Assembly: GCF_901000735.1 (NCBI RefSeq)
Contig: NC_081541.1
Coordinates: forward strand, 31,390,060-31,454,059
Source: Corylus avellana
Taxonomy: Eukaryota > Streptophyta > Magnoliopsida > Fagales > Betulaceae
Direction of reading: 5' to 3'
DNA: 64,000 bases
The notes under the pieces were generated by a model that saw only the letters and a program-made list of their open reading frames with translations, was not told the DNA's origin and made no database searches. A program made the position numbers and the translations under genes. This document shows, in pieces, positions 11,801 to 24,223 of this stretch. Each line of letters starts with the position of its first letter. Position 1 is the first letter of the stretch.

Positions 11801-14800
11801 ACTCATCTAGGCATAACCTAAGACAACCCAATGCGCTTGAAAAAGACATTCCATAAGTCTCAAGCAACCTCACAATGGAGAAGGAGAAGAAGATGATCTA
11901 CAAACTCATCATTCCTTTTACATGTACAACACCTTTTACACATACACCATCTATCGACCACGAAAGCATGTTGCTTCCTAAGATTATCCATGGTAAAGAT
12001 CATTTCTAGGCGATCGACCAAGTAACAAAGGTCACCTTCTAAGGAACCCTAGTCTGCCAAACACTCTTCTAAGGATAAAGAAAGCCATCAACAAGTTCCA
12101 AATCCCCAACCCTCCTTCAGAAATAGGAGAACAAACCTTGGACTAGCTTACATGTGATATTTAAACTCTTTGTCTAGCCTACCCCATAAGAAATCTCGTA
12201 GAAGCTTCTCAATACTGTTTGCACCACCCATGTGGAGAGGGAAGAGGGACATAAAATGCGTAGGCAAATTTGAAAGTGTGCTCTTAATACGGGTAACCCT
12301 ACCACCGTTAGACATATACATCATTTTCCAACTTAGACAAATAAGGTAGGATATTAGCATTTGGATATTTATAACAGATTCTTAAAGAACTTATGAAAAA
12401 GTTTTCATGTTATATCATCACTACAGAACAAGTGAATTTAGACCCACAAACAAAAAAGTAGAGGATATGTATTTTTACAAAGTTATTCCAACTTTTTGAG
12501 AAAAGAAAATGATACCAAGGTCCAACTATATCAGAAATCAACAAAGTAAAACTGTTAATTAATTCAACAAGCATGATAAATGTGTCAATCTAATGGAGTA
12601 TTAAAAACAAGCAAACTTAGGCAGATCTCCAACATCATATGAAATATTAAAATATTTATATCATACAAATGTATGTACATACTTATATTTGTGTGTGTGT
12701 GTGTGTGTGCGCGCGCGTAAGTATATAACATAAGTAATACATTACATGCCATGTTTGTACCGTCTGGATGCCTTCTCAGTTTTCCTTTTTTCCTTTTTCT
12801 AATTTTTCTTTACACCATACGGACACCTACACCTACTTTTCTTTATTAAAGCATTTTTTTTCCTCCTTCAGGTCCAAAATAATGGAATCCTAATTAAAGC
12901 ATTTATTCCTTTCTTGAGTTTAAATCAAAATAGAATTTTGTTTTTAGAGATCAAATCATAGAGTCCAATAGTCTTGTTTATACAGATTTAGGGTACAATT
13001 TTTCTGTGTGTACAATTTTGAAATTATTAGCTGTCTTCTTTTTATGTATTTGACATAATTTTGTTTTTATTAATTAACCTCTGCATCACATAGGCATGCA
13101 GCTTGTAAATATAAAATCTATGTTGCAGCCATGAAAGGTAAGCCCCACCACCATAGACCTTTTCTGAAGAAAAAGGAATTAAATTCATAATAGTGGAACA
13201 ACGAAAAAGGGAAATTCCCAAATGTAAAAGCAACATAGAAAGGAATGCTAACTTACCACCTCTTATTGGTCCCCCCCTTTTCTTTCATTCTTTCTCTCCT
13301 ACCTTTGGTTTTGAAACAAAAGGCAGGGAGAGGTATAGGGGAGGCATTCTTCTAGACAAACCTTTTGGTTAGTTCAAGGAAAAAGTGAATCTAGGTTGCT
13401 TAGTGCATAATTACATACAAATCAATCGTGTAAAGGCATGGAAGAAAATTCAGAAGAGGTCAACTTTTTGAACAAGGAAAGAAGGATAAGCCCCAGAGCA
13501 ATGGTTCTTATCAAAAGATGAAGAAGAAACAGTAGTAGGACTACCAAAAGGACAAACCAAAACCCGAAGTAAAAAGAGACCAATTGAAGGAAATTATTAT
13601 CAAGCTATCTGAAAATTTTGCCGCAGTTGAAACTACTACTCATGCAGACACAGCATAAGCCAGACAAGTGAAATTTTTGGTAATTATAACACATTGCAGA
13701 TGCCCTTTAAACTTTGATTACAAGTCAAAATAGATACATGCAAAGGAGACATAAAAAAAACAAAAACAAAATTTTGGAAAGTAAAAATCCCAACTGATTT
13801 TCTTACTAGAACACATTGCAAATCAACTTAAAAACTGTGTTGCAAATGAAGATAGGACCATGCAGAAAACTATACGAACAAAATCTAAAACTTGAAAAAT
13901 CAAAGATGAAAACATAGACCCACCTTTTATTTCCTCCAAGTTAGACTGCAGATAAACTCTATTGGCCTCTAGCATCCTGGAGACATCCTTGCCAGAATCA
14001 AAAGCCCTAATAAAATGATCCTCAATATCCTTCAGTGCATCTAACAGTTCTCTTCCTACCACTGGGGTATCAATAACTGTAAGCCCCTTCTGCTCTCCCT
14101 GGCTCACATTAGCACCATCGACTACCTTCACCACCTCAACCCCGCTCTCATGCTCAACACCACCATTTTCTTCAACCACCACTACCTTGGCTTCTTGCTC
14201 TTCTCTGTCACCTTCCTCTTCTAGCTCTGGAATCCCTTCCTCTTCCCTCACAACCCTCAAATCATCGTCCGAGATCCTGCGGTACCCACCGATAAGCTCA
14301 GGTCTCACATTTTCAAAAGGATTAAAGAAATCCCACCCAAAATCTCTTTGTGGTGATGGCATTTGTGGAGGCATTTGCATATAAAAATACCCACAGGGCT
14401 GTTCTTCTCTTTCTACTTCTGCTTCTGCTTCTTCTTCTTCCCTCTCTTCCTCAGAAGAATCTGAAGAGGTTGAAGACCCACATGACTCACAAGCAATGGC
14501 TTCATGGGTGGTGGACTCAGAGGGTCGTTGTTGAAGGAACATTGGGTTGGTTATCACATTCTCAGTTGGTACAGATGGAGGGCAAGGTGGTGGGAAGGTG
14601 ATGAGGAAAGGTGAAGTAGGAGAAGAGTGGCGAACAACAAAGAGCTTTATGACTGCTGCTACTGCATAGAGAGATTGACAGTACCTACAATGTGCCTCTG
14701 CAAGAGCATGTCTTCTCTCCACAGCAAGCTTCAGCTGGCGTTTCCTCCCTCTGCAGATGGATACTACTTCCTCTTCTTCCTCTAGCTTAGAAGCAACACA

Positions 14801-14806
14801 ACCCAT
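8806..14806 (-). CDS. DUF630/DUF632 protein (NRG2/APSR1-like family), membrane-anchored regulator
   Basis: Complete minus-strand gene. Exons are 14806-13924, 11434-11214, 9962-9739 and 9646-8806, all with GT-AG borders and continuous phase; predicted length is 722 residues. I chose the start at 14806 because it gives MGCVASKL, a Gly2 myristoylation / Cys3 acylation signal typical of the family; an in-frame ATG at 14944 would bury it. Residues 1-60 are the DUF630 domain (ICRGRKRQLKLAVERRHALA). A Ser/Pro- and acid-rich linker with long Glu runs follows. DUF632 begins near residue 250 (ELLDALKDIEDHFIRAFDSG) and runs through exons 2-4, with ENSTKIIQAITW and SHSLTLGRLYAWEKKLYEEV. The C-terminal third is predicted coiled coil. 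Arabidopsis relatives (NRG2, APSR1) act in nitrate or phosphate signalling and root growth; which role applies here is unknown. Intron 1 (about 2.5 kb) hosts a LINE relic. Confidence 0.92.
11470..12360 (-). mobile_element. 5'-truncated L1-type LINE relic in intron 1 of the DUF630/632 gene
   Basis: On minus, 12360-12148 encodes the end of a non-LTR reverse transcriptase (GGRVTRIKSTLSNLP, then FPLHMGGANSIEKLLRDFLW). Downstream, in a shifted frame, comes a zf-RVT-like stretch (FVVDRWCMCKRC, NDEFVDHLL) near 11890-11960. The 3' end near 11475 is followed, in element orientation, by a short A-rich run. Stops and frameshifts show it is dead. It lies in the same orientation as the host gene. I could not identify a target-site duplication. 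Confidence 0.8.
12688..12717. repeat. (GT)n(GC)n microsatellite in intron 1
   Basis: A GT run passes directly into GCGCGCG, within intron 1 of the DUF630/632 gene. Confidence 0.8.
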
Positions 14807-15119
14807 ACCTTCCCTCGTTGAAGTTGGAGGCGTGAGGTTGAGGCTGCTTTCACAAAAAAAATGGGCTAAAGTGTGAAAAAGGTCGTTTTTTGGAAGAATC
14901 TGTGTATTCTTTTCCGATAAAAAGCAGGTGGGGGGTTTTCCCAAATGGAGGTGAATGTTTTAAGTTATGTTCTTGTTCAACAGAGCTAGAGGAGAAAATG
15001 GTTTGGAGGAGCTCTAGAGTAACCCATGTTTCACTTTCTGGTAAAGGTAGGGTTTTGCTAGAAATGTAGCTCTTGGAGATGTTTCAGAGCCTCCCTACCC
15101 CACCCACCCCCACAGACAC

Positions 15120-15121
15120 AG

Positions 15122-15154
<33 letters not shown>

Positions 15155-15345
15155 TTTTGCAGAAAAAGTTTTCTCCAAAAAAATAGTTTATGCTTAAGCT
15201 AAAGCATGACTGCTAAACAAAGAAGATGTCTTATTAGAGTGATTTTTATCCCTTAATCAACTATAACAGGCTAGAGGTTTAGCAGAGAATATGGAGTAGA
15301 GAGAGAGAGAGAGTAGATGACAGAGAAAATGCCAGGCAGAAGTGT
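15120..15345 (-). promoter_or_regulatory. GA-rich tracts upstream of the DUF630/632 start
   Basis: Two (GA)n tracts, about 15126-15153 and 15298-15314, lie 320-510 bases upstream of the chosen ATG (as CT on the coding strand), and a longer one follows at 15780-15813. CT/GA tracts in 5' leaders and promoters of plant genes are known binding sites for BASIC PENTACYSTEINE factors. The position suggests a 5' UTR/promoter element, but transcription start is not known from the sequence. Confidence 0.4.
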
Positions 15346-15773
15346 AGGGAGCAAGAAGGTAGGGGCTCGAGAAAGAGAGAGAAGAAGGGGTAGAGACAAT
15401 CTTGTGTTTGGTAATTCGTACTCAAATTTAGTTGGTGTACGACCAATCCATCTCTCAATCCATTCTCTGCTTCAAATCCATCTCAAACCTTAGTAGTCTT
15501 AAAAAGTTGAAACAGTAGAAGAACATTATAGGCACTGAAACAGACTGCTTATAATAATGTTCATGTTGTTTGTTTGTCATCTTTTATGCCATGCCATCCA
15601 TGGATGATACAGATTATTCATTGATCATCTTTTTACACAAGGCATGCTCTTATTAGCCCACCCACGGTGCCCACATATACACAGTCATACAGAGGCAGGG
15701 CAGGGAGGCAGTGAGTAAAAAGAGGAGTCAAACTTAGTAGTAAATTACTAGTAAAAGGGCACAGTGACCACTG

Positions 15774-15779
<6 letters not shown>

Positions 15780-15813
<34 letters not shown>
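15780..15813. repeat. (GA)n microsatellite
   Basis: An uninterrupted AG dinucleotide run of 34 bases. Confidence 0.9.
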
Positions 15814-15816
<3 letters not shown>

Positions 15817-16139
15817 CCGTGGTGGTATTATTTTTTTAGTTTATTCTTCTCTGTCTCTTCTTACTTTTTAACAAGCTTGTGGAGCACTAATAATCGGAGC
15901 ATAATTGTGTTTTAGTTTGTAATTGGATGTCAAGTATGGGCTTAGAAAAGCATAAATGTCTCATGTATCATATCATATTGTCTTAACTACTAAAGACAAT
16001 TCTGTCTCTTCTGGAATGATATCTTTTAGAAGCAATAATTTGTAGTTGCGTGTCAAAGTTTCACTCTTGTCAAAATATGTGTATAAAATAATGGAGAATG
16101 CTAAATGCTTTTTAATGTTTTCTTAATTTTTTTTTTTTT

Positions 16140-16527
16140 TTTGAGAAATTTTATTTTAGCCTCTTGAATTTTTACTCCATTTTACAACTCTATCTGACCT
16201 TCTAAATTTCTCACTTTGGACTCATAAATTTTGAATTTCTATTAATGTGGACCCCTCTATCAGATTTTAAACATTACATTACGTTTATACCTCTGACTTT
16301 TGTATAAAATTTCAAGTTTTAAAACGTTTTTTTTTTTTTAATTTTAAAAAAAGAAAATCAGGGATATGTTGGTCTTTTTCTAAAAATTTTAACGGCTAAA
16401 ATTGACAGAAGGGTCCTAAGTGAGAGCGATTCAAAATTCAAGGGTCCAAAGTGAGAGATTTGAAAGTTCAAGGGAAGTTTGTAAAATTCGGTAAAAGTTC
16501 AGGAGGCCAAAGTGAAGTTTTTCCTAT
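16140..16527. mobile_element. Long-TIR foldback element, copy 1
   Basis: The left arm (TTTAGCCTCTTGAATTTTTA, TTCTCACTTTGGACTC, ATGTGGACCCCTCTATC) is repeated in inverted form in the right arm, which reads on the opposite strand TTTGGCCTCCTGAACTTTTA, TCTCTCACTTTGGACCC. Arms are about 170-180 bases around a poly(T)/poly(A) centre at 16328-16360. There is no coding capacity, so it is a non-autonomous foldback/MITE. It belongs to the same family as the element at 17.3 kb. Confidence 0.75.
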
Positions 16528-17304
16528 TTTTTTGGATCTAGGTGGATATTATTTTCTAAAAATAAAGTGAGATAAATAAGAAAAGCTTTTTTTTTTTTTT
16601 GCTTTTTTAAAAAATAATATCCAGAAAAACACCCGAATCGCACCTACCATTTCCATAAAATAATAAAGGTCAAATTTTAATTGGATATATTTAATGAAAT
16701 TGGTCAAACCCTTCAATCAGAATCTGATAATCTTATGTTGGGTTCTTGTTGAGTTTGTAGGTTGTGTCAAAAATGATTACTCTTTATATCCCATGTTGAG
16801 TTCAGATCATATTGAGACATTAATATGATACTATATACGTCAACCAGAATCTGACTCATTTAATTAAATTAGTCAGACTCTTCAACTTTAATCCGTTAAT
16901 TTCGTGTTGAGTTAATATCAGATTCACATGTCGTGTCAAAAATTATCGGTTCAGGCAAGAAAAAAAAAATAAGTCCAACTTATTTTATAACTAATTGATG
17001 TGTGTCTTATGTATGTGACTGAAATATGTTAATTTGTTTTAATAATTAATAAAATTTTAATTAGATGATAACACAAATGAGCAAATTACAAAATACTCCA
17101 ATATTACTCCTTTGACAATGGCAGTGGATGAGTGGATTTTACAAGGCTGGAGAGGCGTGGGGTGTGGCATAGGGAAAAAGAAAGGTCTGTGTTTGGTCCA
17201 TTTATGAGTCAGGTGGTGTCCAATTAGTATCGTCGTCTACTTTTGTCAATATTATTTAAACCGGACATGAAGTTTTGGCAGGTTATTCTTAACTCTGCTG
17301 ATAT

Positions 17305-17682
17305 ATTTCACTGAACCTCAAAACTTTTACCCAATTTAATAAACTTATTCTAAACTTTAAAATATTTCAATTTAGTCCATTAAACTTTCAATTGCAATCA
17401 ATTTAAACTCTCTATCAGATTTTAAATGTTAAATGATGTTTATACCTTTGAATTTTTTATAAAATTCCAACTTTACCATTAATTCCAATACGTTTTTAAT
17501 TTAAAAAAAAAAAAAAACGAAAATCATGGATATTTTGGTATTTCTAATGGTTAAATTTGACAAAGGGGTTCAAATTAAGAGTAATTAAAAGTCCATGGGA
17601 CTAAATTAAGAGATTTTGAAGTTTATGAGGGGTTTGTCAAATCGGATAGAAGTTCAGGGGTCTTCAATGAAATTACCCCATA
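17305..17682. mobile_element. Long-TIR foldback element, copy 2
   Basis: Same architecture and related sequence to the 16.1-kb element. The left arm contains AATTTAGTCCATTAAACTTT and CTCTATCAGATTTTAAATG. The right arm on the opposite strand contains AATTTAGTCCCATGGACTTT and CCCTTTGTCAAATTTAACC. The centre is a poly(A) run at 17501-17516. No genes. Confidence 0.75.
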
Positions 17683-18397
17683 TATTTATAAAAAATAAAT
17701 TATAAAAATTATTTTTCATCTCATTTTTTTACGTATTTATTTAGAATGAATTAATGAATCTACCATTAAATTTGCGTGAAATTTACGTGAGTCCACAAAT
17801 TCAATGGTAAATATATTATATTTGTAAAAATAAATAATGAGAAATGATTGGTGTCCATATTTTTCTCATCTCATCTAACAAATCAATTATTAGATTTGTG
17901 GACTTATGTGAACTCACCTAAGTCAATAGTGGACTCCACAAATATAATGATCGATCTATTAAATCTAAAGGAGAAATGACACAAATTTCTTACAAACTCG
18001 TTTGGAAGAAATTTCGTTCAACTCACTTCAACCTATTATAATAAGTGTCAAGTGTCATCTAACATGTTTATGATTATTTAAATTGGGTTAAATGAAATTT
18101 TTGTTGATAAAAGAATATAAGAGAAATATGGACAAATTATTAACATCAATCATTTCTCATAAATAATTGAGAGAAAGATGTGCAATATGCCTCTAAAACA
18201 ATACTCTTATTAATCTAAAATTGCAAGATCTCGTAAAGTTGGGGTTTCAATTCCCTTTAATATGTTAGTATCATTCTTTATTCTATTTTTCAATATATTT
18301 TTTTAACAAATTTATTGTTGAATTTATATGTGGATCCCACAAACACAATAATGAATTCACCTATTTTTCTGTTAAAAAAAAAAAAAAAAAAAAAAAG

Positions 18398-18780
18398 AAG
18401 GTAAAGTCTACTTAACCCGCTCAAACTACCACCCCAATGATAATCTACCCTCCAAACTATCAATTGCCATAATTTACCCCCTCAAACTACTAAAACAATG
18501 ACAATGTACCCTCAATTTAACAAAATAACAAAATTACCCTTACTTAAATAAAAACAAAAATACTAAAATTTAATTAATTTTTTTTTTTTTAAATTTTTAA
18601 GGATATTTTTGTCTTATTGAAAATTCTATAGAGGTAATTTTGTTGCTAGCATTTGGGAGTACATTGTCATTGTTTTAGTAGTTTTGAGGGTAAATTGTCG
18701 TAATTGATAATTTGGATAATAGATTGTCATTGGATTGGTAATTTAAGAGAATTAAGTGGACTTTATTCTAAATAAGATGA
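18398..18780. mobile_element. Long-TIR foldback element, third type
   Basis: The left arm (AAAGTCTACTTAACCC, AATGATAATCTACCCTCCAA, ACTAAAACAATGACAATGTA) is mirrored on the right (opposite strand AAAGTCCACTTAATTC, AATGACAATCTATTATCCAA, ACTAAAACAATGACAATGTA). Arms are about 170 bases with a poly(T) centre near 18580. Sequence differs from the 16.1/17.3-kb family although the design is the same. Confidence 0.75.
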
Positions 18781-19533
18781 AATATAATTTTTACCATTTT
18801 CCTTACCAAATTTTTAGTTTTTAGGAGGGAAAAAGAATTTAATGAAGAAAGGCAGCGCAGGAGTTGGGAGTACGAGGGCCTCTTGTTTTGTGGGAAGGGC
18901 CTAGAGGACCCCAAACGTTGTACAAAACCCATTTGTTTAGATAATTGGTCAAACTATTAAAGTACAAATATATATAATCTATATGTACAACTGCTATTCA
19001 ATTCCACATTGGGTTGACACGACCTATCTATAATATACAACTTTTATATTATTAAAAAAAATGATATTAGCCTCCATTTAAGAAATAAAGATAAATATAT
19101 ATATACACACATATATAATGTTTGAATAATACTATTTATTAATTAAACTAATATACGATTGCCATAAGATTTGAGATAATGCGACATTAAAAATTAGTCT
19201 TTGGGGTACAAGAGTTTATAAAAAAAATAATAATAAAAATTACAATCGTATAATAATCTATTAAATAACATTTTTTTTTTTATAATTTTTACGGACTTAA
19301 ATAAAAAAAAAAAGTTGAATCTTGTGGTTTCTTTGGATAAATTTTTTGTCCAAATAGGTTGTAAGAATTTTTTTTCTTTTAATAGATTAAATGGAAGAAA
19401 ATTCTTGAAAAGCAAGTTTGGAGAAAACTTTATCCGGTTTCTCTTCCTTGTAAATATGACTTATTCTTTTTTTTAATTAGAAAAAAAAAAAAGAAAGAAA
19501 GTCTTTTTGGTTTTTTCTTTCTTTTGTTCATTC

Positions 19534-19612
19534 CATTGGACATTTGACAAGGGATCCGGCTTAGGTACGGTAGGGATCCTTGTCCATTGGACATTTGACA
19601 AGGGATCTGTCT
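19534..19612. repeat. 25-bp direct repeat with embedded small hairpin
   Basis: CCATTGGACATTTGACAAGG plus GATC occurs twice, at about 19534 and 19582. Between the copies is GGCTTAGGTACGGTA flanked by GGATCC in inverted orientation. The same 15-mer starts the MITE at 21.53 kb. Confidence 0.7.
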
Positions 19613-19616
19613 AGGG

Positions 19617-20590
19617 GTGGCAAAATAGGTACCTGACACGACCTGATTACGACATGCAAGTACCCATTACACGATTAGCCTATACATAGACACGACCCAT
19701 TTAGCTAAACGGGTAATCGGGTTTGACACGATTATGACATGAAAATAGCCGGGTAACCCGACACGACATGTTTTACCCATTTAAAATAACCGGGTCTAAT
19801 CGACCTGACCCGACCCGTTAAAAACCCTAAACACACTTGGGAAAGAACTACATGTATTTGGAAGCAATTCATCAAGAACCCAACAATGACTACGAAATAA
19901 AACCCCATTTCATTGCTTAGTCCTTATTTCTGAAAATTAACTAGAACAATCTAACAAGAATCTCAAACTTCGCCTTATAAAAAGCTAACCAACAGTGAAA
20001 ACCCATCTTATGAAACTCAAAAATTCCCACTTCCTCCACAACCAAAACTTAATCTAAAGCGAAATCAAATCAAACCCACAAGAAAACAACACTGAACCAA
20101 CACAACCCAGAAGAGAAAACACAAAGCTTGACACACGGATCACAAAAGAACCCACAGAACCTGATCAGGATCTGAAGAAGGAGCTTCTGAGCGGTCTCAA
20201 TGGGATCCATGGAACATTCTTTGAGCATTGCGTGGTTGACGGCAACGGTAAGGACTGAGGATGCCTTACTAACGGCGACAGCGAGGAGGGAGAGAAAGAG
20301 AGAGCCAAGACTTGAGAGGGAGATGGAGGGAGAGTGAGAAACCGAGACTTGAGAGAGCAGAGTGGCAGAGGCGCGGTTTAGGTTTACAGTTTACTCACTT
20401 TACTACGTGTGCCTTATCCTTAAAAAAAAAAAAAAAAGGGTCTAGCGGGTCGACCCACCAAACCCGCCGGGTCTTACTCGGGTAGACTCGATTACGATCC
20501 GAACCTGATAAGGCCAAACCCAATACCTATTTTTTCGTGTCGGGTTTGTGTCGAGTTCACGGATCATGTCAAAATTACCAGTCCTAGGAC
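19617..20590. mobile_element. hAT-like non-autonomous element rich in GACCCGACACGA motifs
   Basis: The left end CTAGGGGTGGCAAAATAGG and the right end (opposite strand CTAGGACTGGTAATTTTGAC) form imperfect inverted repeats of the TAGGGGTGGCAA type typical of plant hAT derivatives. Subterminal regions carry many CGACACGA, CCGGGT and GACCCGACCC motifs on both sides. The interior (19850-20400) has no transposase. No convincing 8-bp target duplication was found, so the borders are approximate. Confidence 0.6.
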
Positions 20591-21528
20591 TCATCCGTCT
20601 ATTCCAACAGTGGCATGGAGAAATGTGCAACTTAAGCTAGGTTTAGAACTTAGAAAAATTATTAGCAATAAAAAAAACGAGAATTAGGTTATATATATAT
20701 ATATATATGGGTTTTCTTTGTGGGTTACAGAGAATATGCTCCAATTCAACCTCTGACAAGTATCTTACAGGGAAAAAAAAAAAAAAAAACCTCTGACATG
20801 TGAGACAGACAAGGCAGTCTTTCTCCCACCTCGTAACTCCCTACTTCCTGGCTTTTCCATATTCTTTTTCAATTTCTGTTTAAAATCTCCAGGAATATTA
20901 TATTAAAATGCCCGTGATTTACTGTTGCTGAAACATTGCCGTTTAGTTCCATACAAACCCGATTTGGTCCCTTCTTTTGTGCTGTTTTAATGTTTTAATG
21001 GCAGGGAAAAAGTTTTTTTTTTTTTTTTTAAGCAGCTGTCATTTTTTTTATAGGATTAACAAAAAATTCTCTCCAACTAAGTTTATATGAAAACTTTGTC
21101 CATAGTTTTATTCTACATGCAAATTATATTGTTTTACTCATATATTTGTCTCTTAATCCCACTGAAATTGACTGAGAATACAGTTCACCATTACATGTGA
21201 TGTGAAACAAATGATAAATATAATGCATGTATTTCTGCCCCATCATCACTAATTCAGGTCCTGTTTTACTATCAACATCAACTGCCATCACCTCTTTTAT
21301 ATATATATATATATATATAGAATGTACCTCCTTGTGGAACATCAAGGCACTACCAATCTGAGCTATTAAGCAAAAAATGTAGAGCTCTTTTGACATCTTC
21401 ATAAAATGAGAGTAATATTAGGAAGAGTTGTCAGTATCAATGAGATTATATTTGGGTTTACCTTACAAACCCAATTCCTGCAGAACCGGTCGACTGCCCA
21501 GAAATCACTCTACAGCTGAAACTATTTG

Positions 21529-21673
21529 GCTTAGGTACGGTAAAAAAACAATCCACTGAGAAATCTCTTGTAATTTTTTCAACAGTTCAAATTCAATTCT
21601 AAGTTTTTCTCTATAACATTGAAAAAACTACAAGAGATTTCTTATAGATTTTTTACAGCATCCAAGCCAAATC
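21529..21673. mobile_element. Hairpin MITE downstream of PP2C
   Basis: Nearly the whole element is one imperfect inverted repeat. Left: TTTGGCTTAGGTACGGTAAA and GAGAAATCTCTTGTAATTTT. Right, on the opposite strand: TTTGGCTTGGATGCTGTAAA and AAGAAATCTCTTGTAGTTTT. It is about 145 bases and could fold into a long hairpin RNA if transcribed. It lies about 330 bases beyond the PP2C stop. Confidence 0.7.
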
Positions 21674-21998
21674 CAAACTTGTCTTGGAGCCAGTTTAGGA
21701 GTAAATTAAAAGAGCAAACAAGCAAGCAACAGAAAGGAAAAGAAAAGAAAAAATAATAATAGAGGGTAAGATTTGTGCCAAGGAAATAACTATAATAACT
21801 ATCACCTAAAAGAGTTCTCTTTCTCCATTTCTTTTTCTCATTTTTGGCACAGGAGCTAAATGCAAGTATTAGTTTCCAGTTAAAGGTTACAGTGTACACT
21901 AAAGAATTTAAGGCCTGCTCCTCTGATCTCTTCTGGAAGCTACCTGATATTCACACAAAAGAGAATAATACAACAGACAAGCATGAGATACAGCTTAA

Positions 21999-24191
21999 CT
22001 AGGTATTGCCAGCTTCCGTTGGTGTAGCAAAAGGAGCCAGCGTGTTAGGAGGAAGGTTTATACCGCCCCCTCTCACCGATATATTAGGGCACTTGACGGA
22101 GCTAGCCCGGCTCACGAGATTTGAGTCGAAAAAGACAACAATCACTGTGATGTCATCGTGGAAATGGCGGCGGACTCCACGGTCAATCTTCTTCAAGTCT
22201 GAATACCTCATTTCTCTCTTCTTTGCTGCTTCCTGCAAAGCAGCTTTTACCAGCCTTCTTGCACTTCCCTGCATATAGTTAAACAAAAAGTAAATTCTCT
22301 TTCCATTTTCCATTTCTCACAAACTATGAGCAAGGAAAACAATAAAGCTGTCTCTCCTGCTTGGGGGACAGTTCTACATTTGGCAGTCAATAAAGATATA
22401 CAGGACCAAGACAGCTAATATTTTAAGTTTACTGGTTTAGGTAACCCAAAGAGGTGTATTGGACAATCCATTATATTGAGCGCACCATGCATATATAGAC
22501 ACAAAATCCTGTAAGTCAGCATGGGAGCAGATTCAAGCAATATTTTATTGGAAATGGCAGAAAAGCAGAACATATTTGAGCGTCTCATGGAAATGACACT
22601 GCTTTTTGCATGGTCTCCAAAGGTACTCATAGATGGGTATTTATTTTAAATAACAGAGAAAACCTATTGGAACGCTTCCATATCTACTATGTGACCGAAT
22701 GCTCATTTAGTGTAGAGTTGATATTATCAATATGTTTTAAGACAAAAATAAGAACTTTTTTTGTCTTCCACAGATTAAGGCTACTAATTTAAACTCTTAT
22801 CTACTTGATCATTTATTAAATGTGCATAGCCCTTACCCTCACAGACATAATATAACAGTGTTCAAATGACATCACTTTCTTCTCACCAAGAGGGCAGCCA
22901 AAATCAGCAGCCTGAACTAATCTTTTTTACAAAATTTTTGTGGAAAAAATAAAATGTACGATCCATTAGTTGTAGGAAAAAGGGGAAAAGAGGGAAAGAA
23001 TGGGGGAGAGGAGATTAAGAATTTACACCTGAAGAACTCCCAACTGAACTTAATGTCCGAACAGATGTCCACCTAATAGCCAAAGAATTCAGTTCACGCA
23101 CAACTACGAACTACAATGAAGAAGACGATAATGATGATAATCATGATGATCTAATCCGGGCAATGGCTTTTCTAGGAGATATTGCTACAAATTAAGAAGG
23201 AAAAGCTTTCACTAATGTCAAAAGTAATAGCATACTGGTACATCAACAGTTCAAAAGGGTTTTATCTTTTCAAAGAATGTGTTCTTTTGGGAGCATAATG
23301 GGCAAATGATGCGCTGTGCTCATATTTTGGTTCCGAAGGAAACTTGAGCATTTTATTACTTGACCTGTATTCACGATTTATTTACATATTTGAACAAATA
23401 AAAAATTGGAAGGTGTAAATCCCACAATTTAGACTCTAGAATTTCTTATAATTTGGATATGCTATTTTGGGCTCAAACCATTAGGAGTAGGACTACGAGG
23501 TTATGGTTCATTTACAATAACATCTAACTGAAGAAAGGGCCTGAAGAACACAAACAAACATGGGACATCATATATATATAACAAAACCGTGTAAGCCAAC
23601 AAGAACCTTTTGAATCACTTCCTAGATATAGTAAAGAGACCAGCTCAAATCCAGGTTGAGCTGACAACTGCCTCTACTATACTTTCTGGCCCCAAGAATA
23701 CTTGGAAATAAACAACTTAAAGATCTCTTTATCAGTTAAGAACCAATGTTTAGTGTTAAGATATATGTAGAAGTCTTACGCTGTGTTGACGATTCTGAAC
23801 TATATCAACTGCTTCCTGATTGCTAAGGTGTTCCCAGAGCCCATCAGATGCAAAGATAATAAATTGATCATGTGGTTGCAATGGGTGCACTGAAATTGTT
23901 GGTTCAGAGCTCAGTATTGGCCTTTTCAAAGGTTCGCGAAGGCGAAATTTAGAGTACAAAGGCTCCCTGTTGAACTCAGCCTTTTTTAAATATTCGTCAC
24001 CAATAGATCTAGAAATCTGCAAGATGAAAGATTTTGACAATTAGGGAAAACAATTAAAGAAGAAGATGCATAAAGTGAAATAAGCCAACACATATCCGCA
24101 AGAACAAAACTCTTGTATAGCATCATCATACTACAATCCTGTTTGGGACTCATAAAGCTATTGTTCATTCCATATTTCCGTGATAAATTTT

Positions 24192-24223
<32 letters not shown>

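Larger units (their letters stand above)
14945..21998. other. Gene-free repeat-rich region
   Basis: About 7 kb between the DUF630/632 gene and the PP2C gene. Beyond the GA tracts, foldback elements, hAT-like element and hairpin MITE listed separately, it contains poly(A/T) runs (for example 18375-18397 and 21015-21030), (TA)n at about 20690-20708 and 21298-21319, and no coding region I can support. Confidence 0.6.

Noticed and set aside
14804..14944. Upstream in-frame ATG extending the DUF630/632 protein by 46 residues
   Set aside because: It would bury the MGC acylation signal that starts this family, and the extra residues are not family-like.
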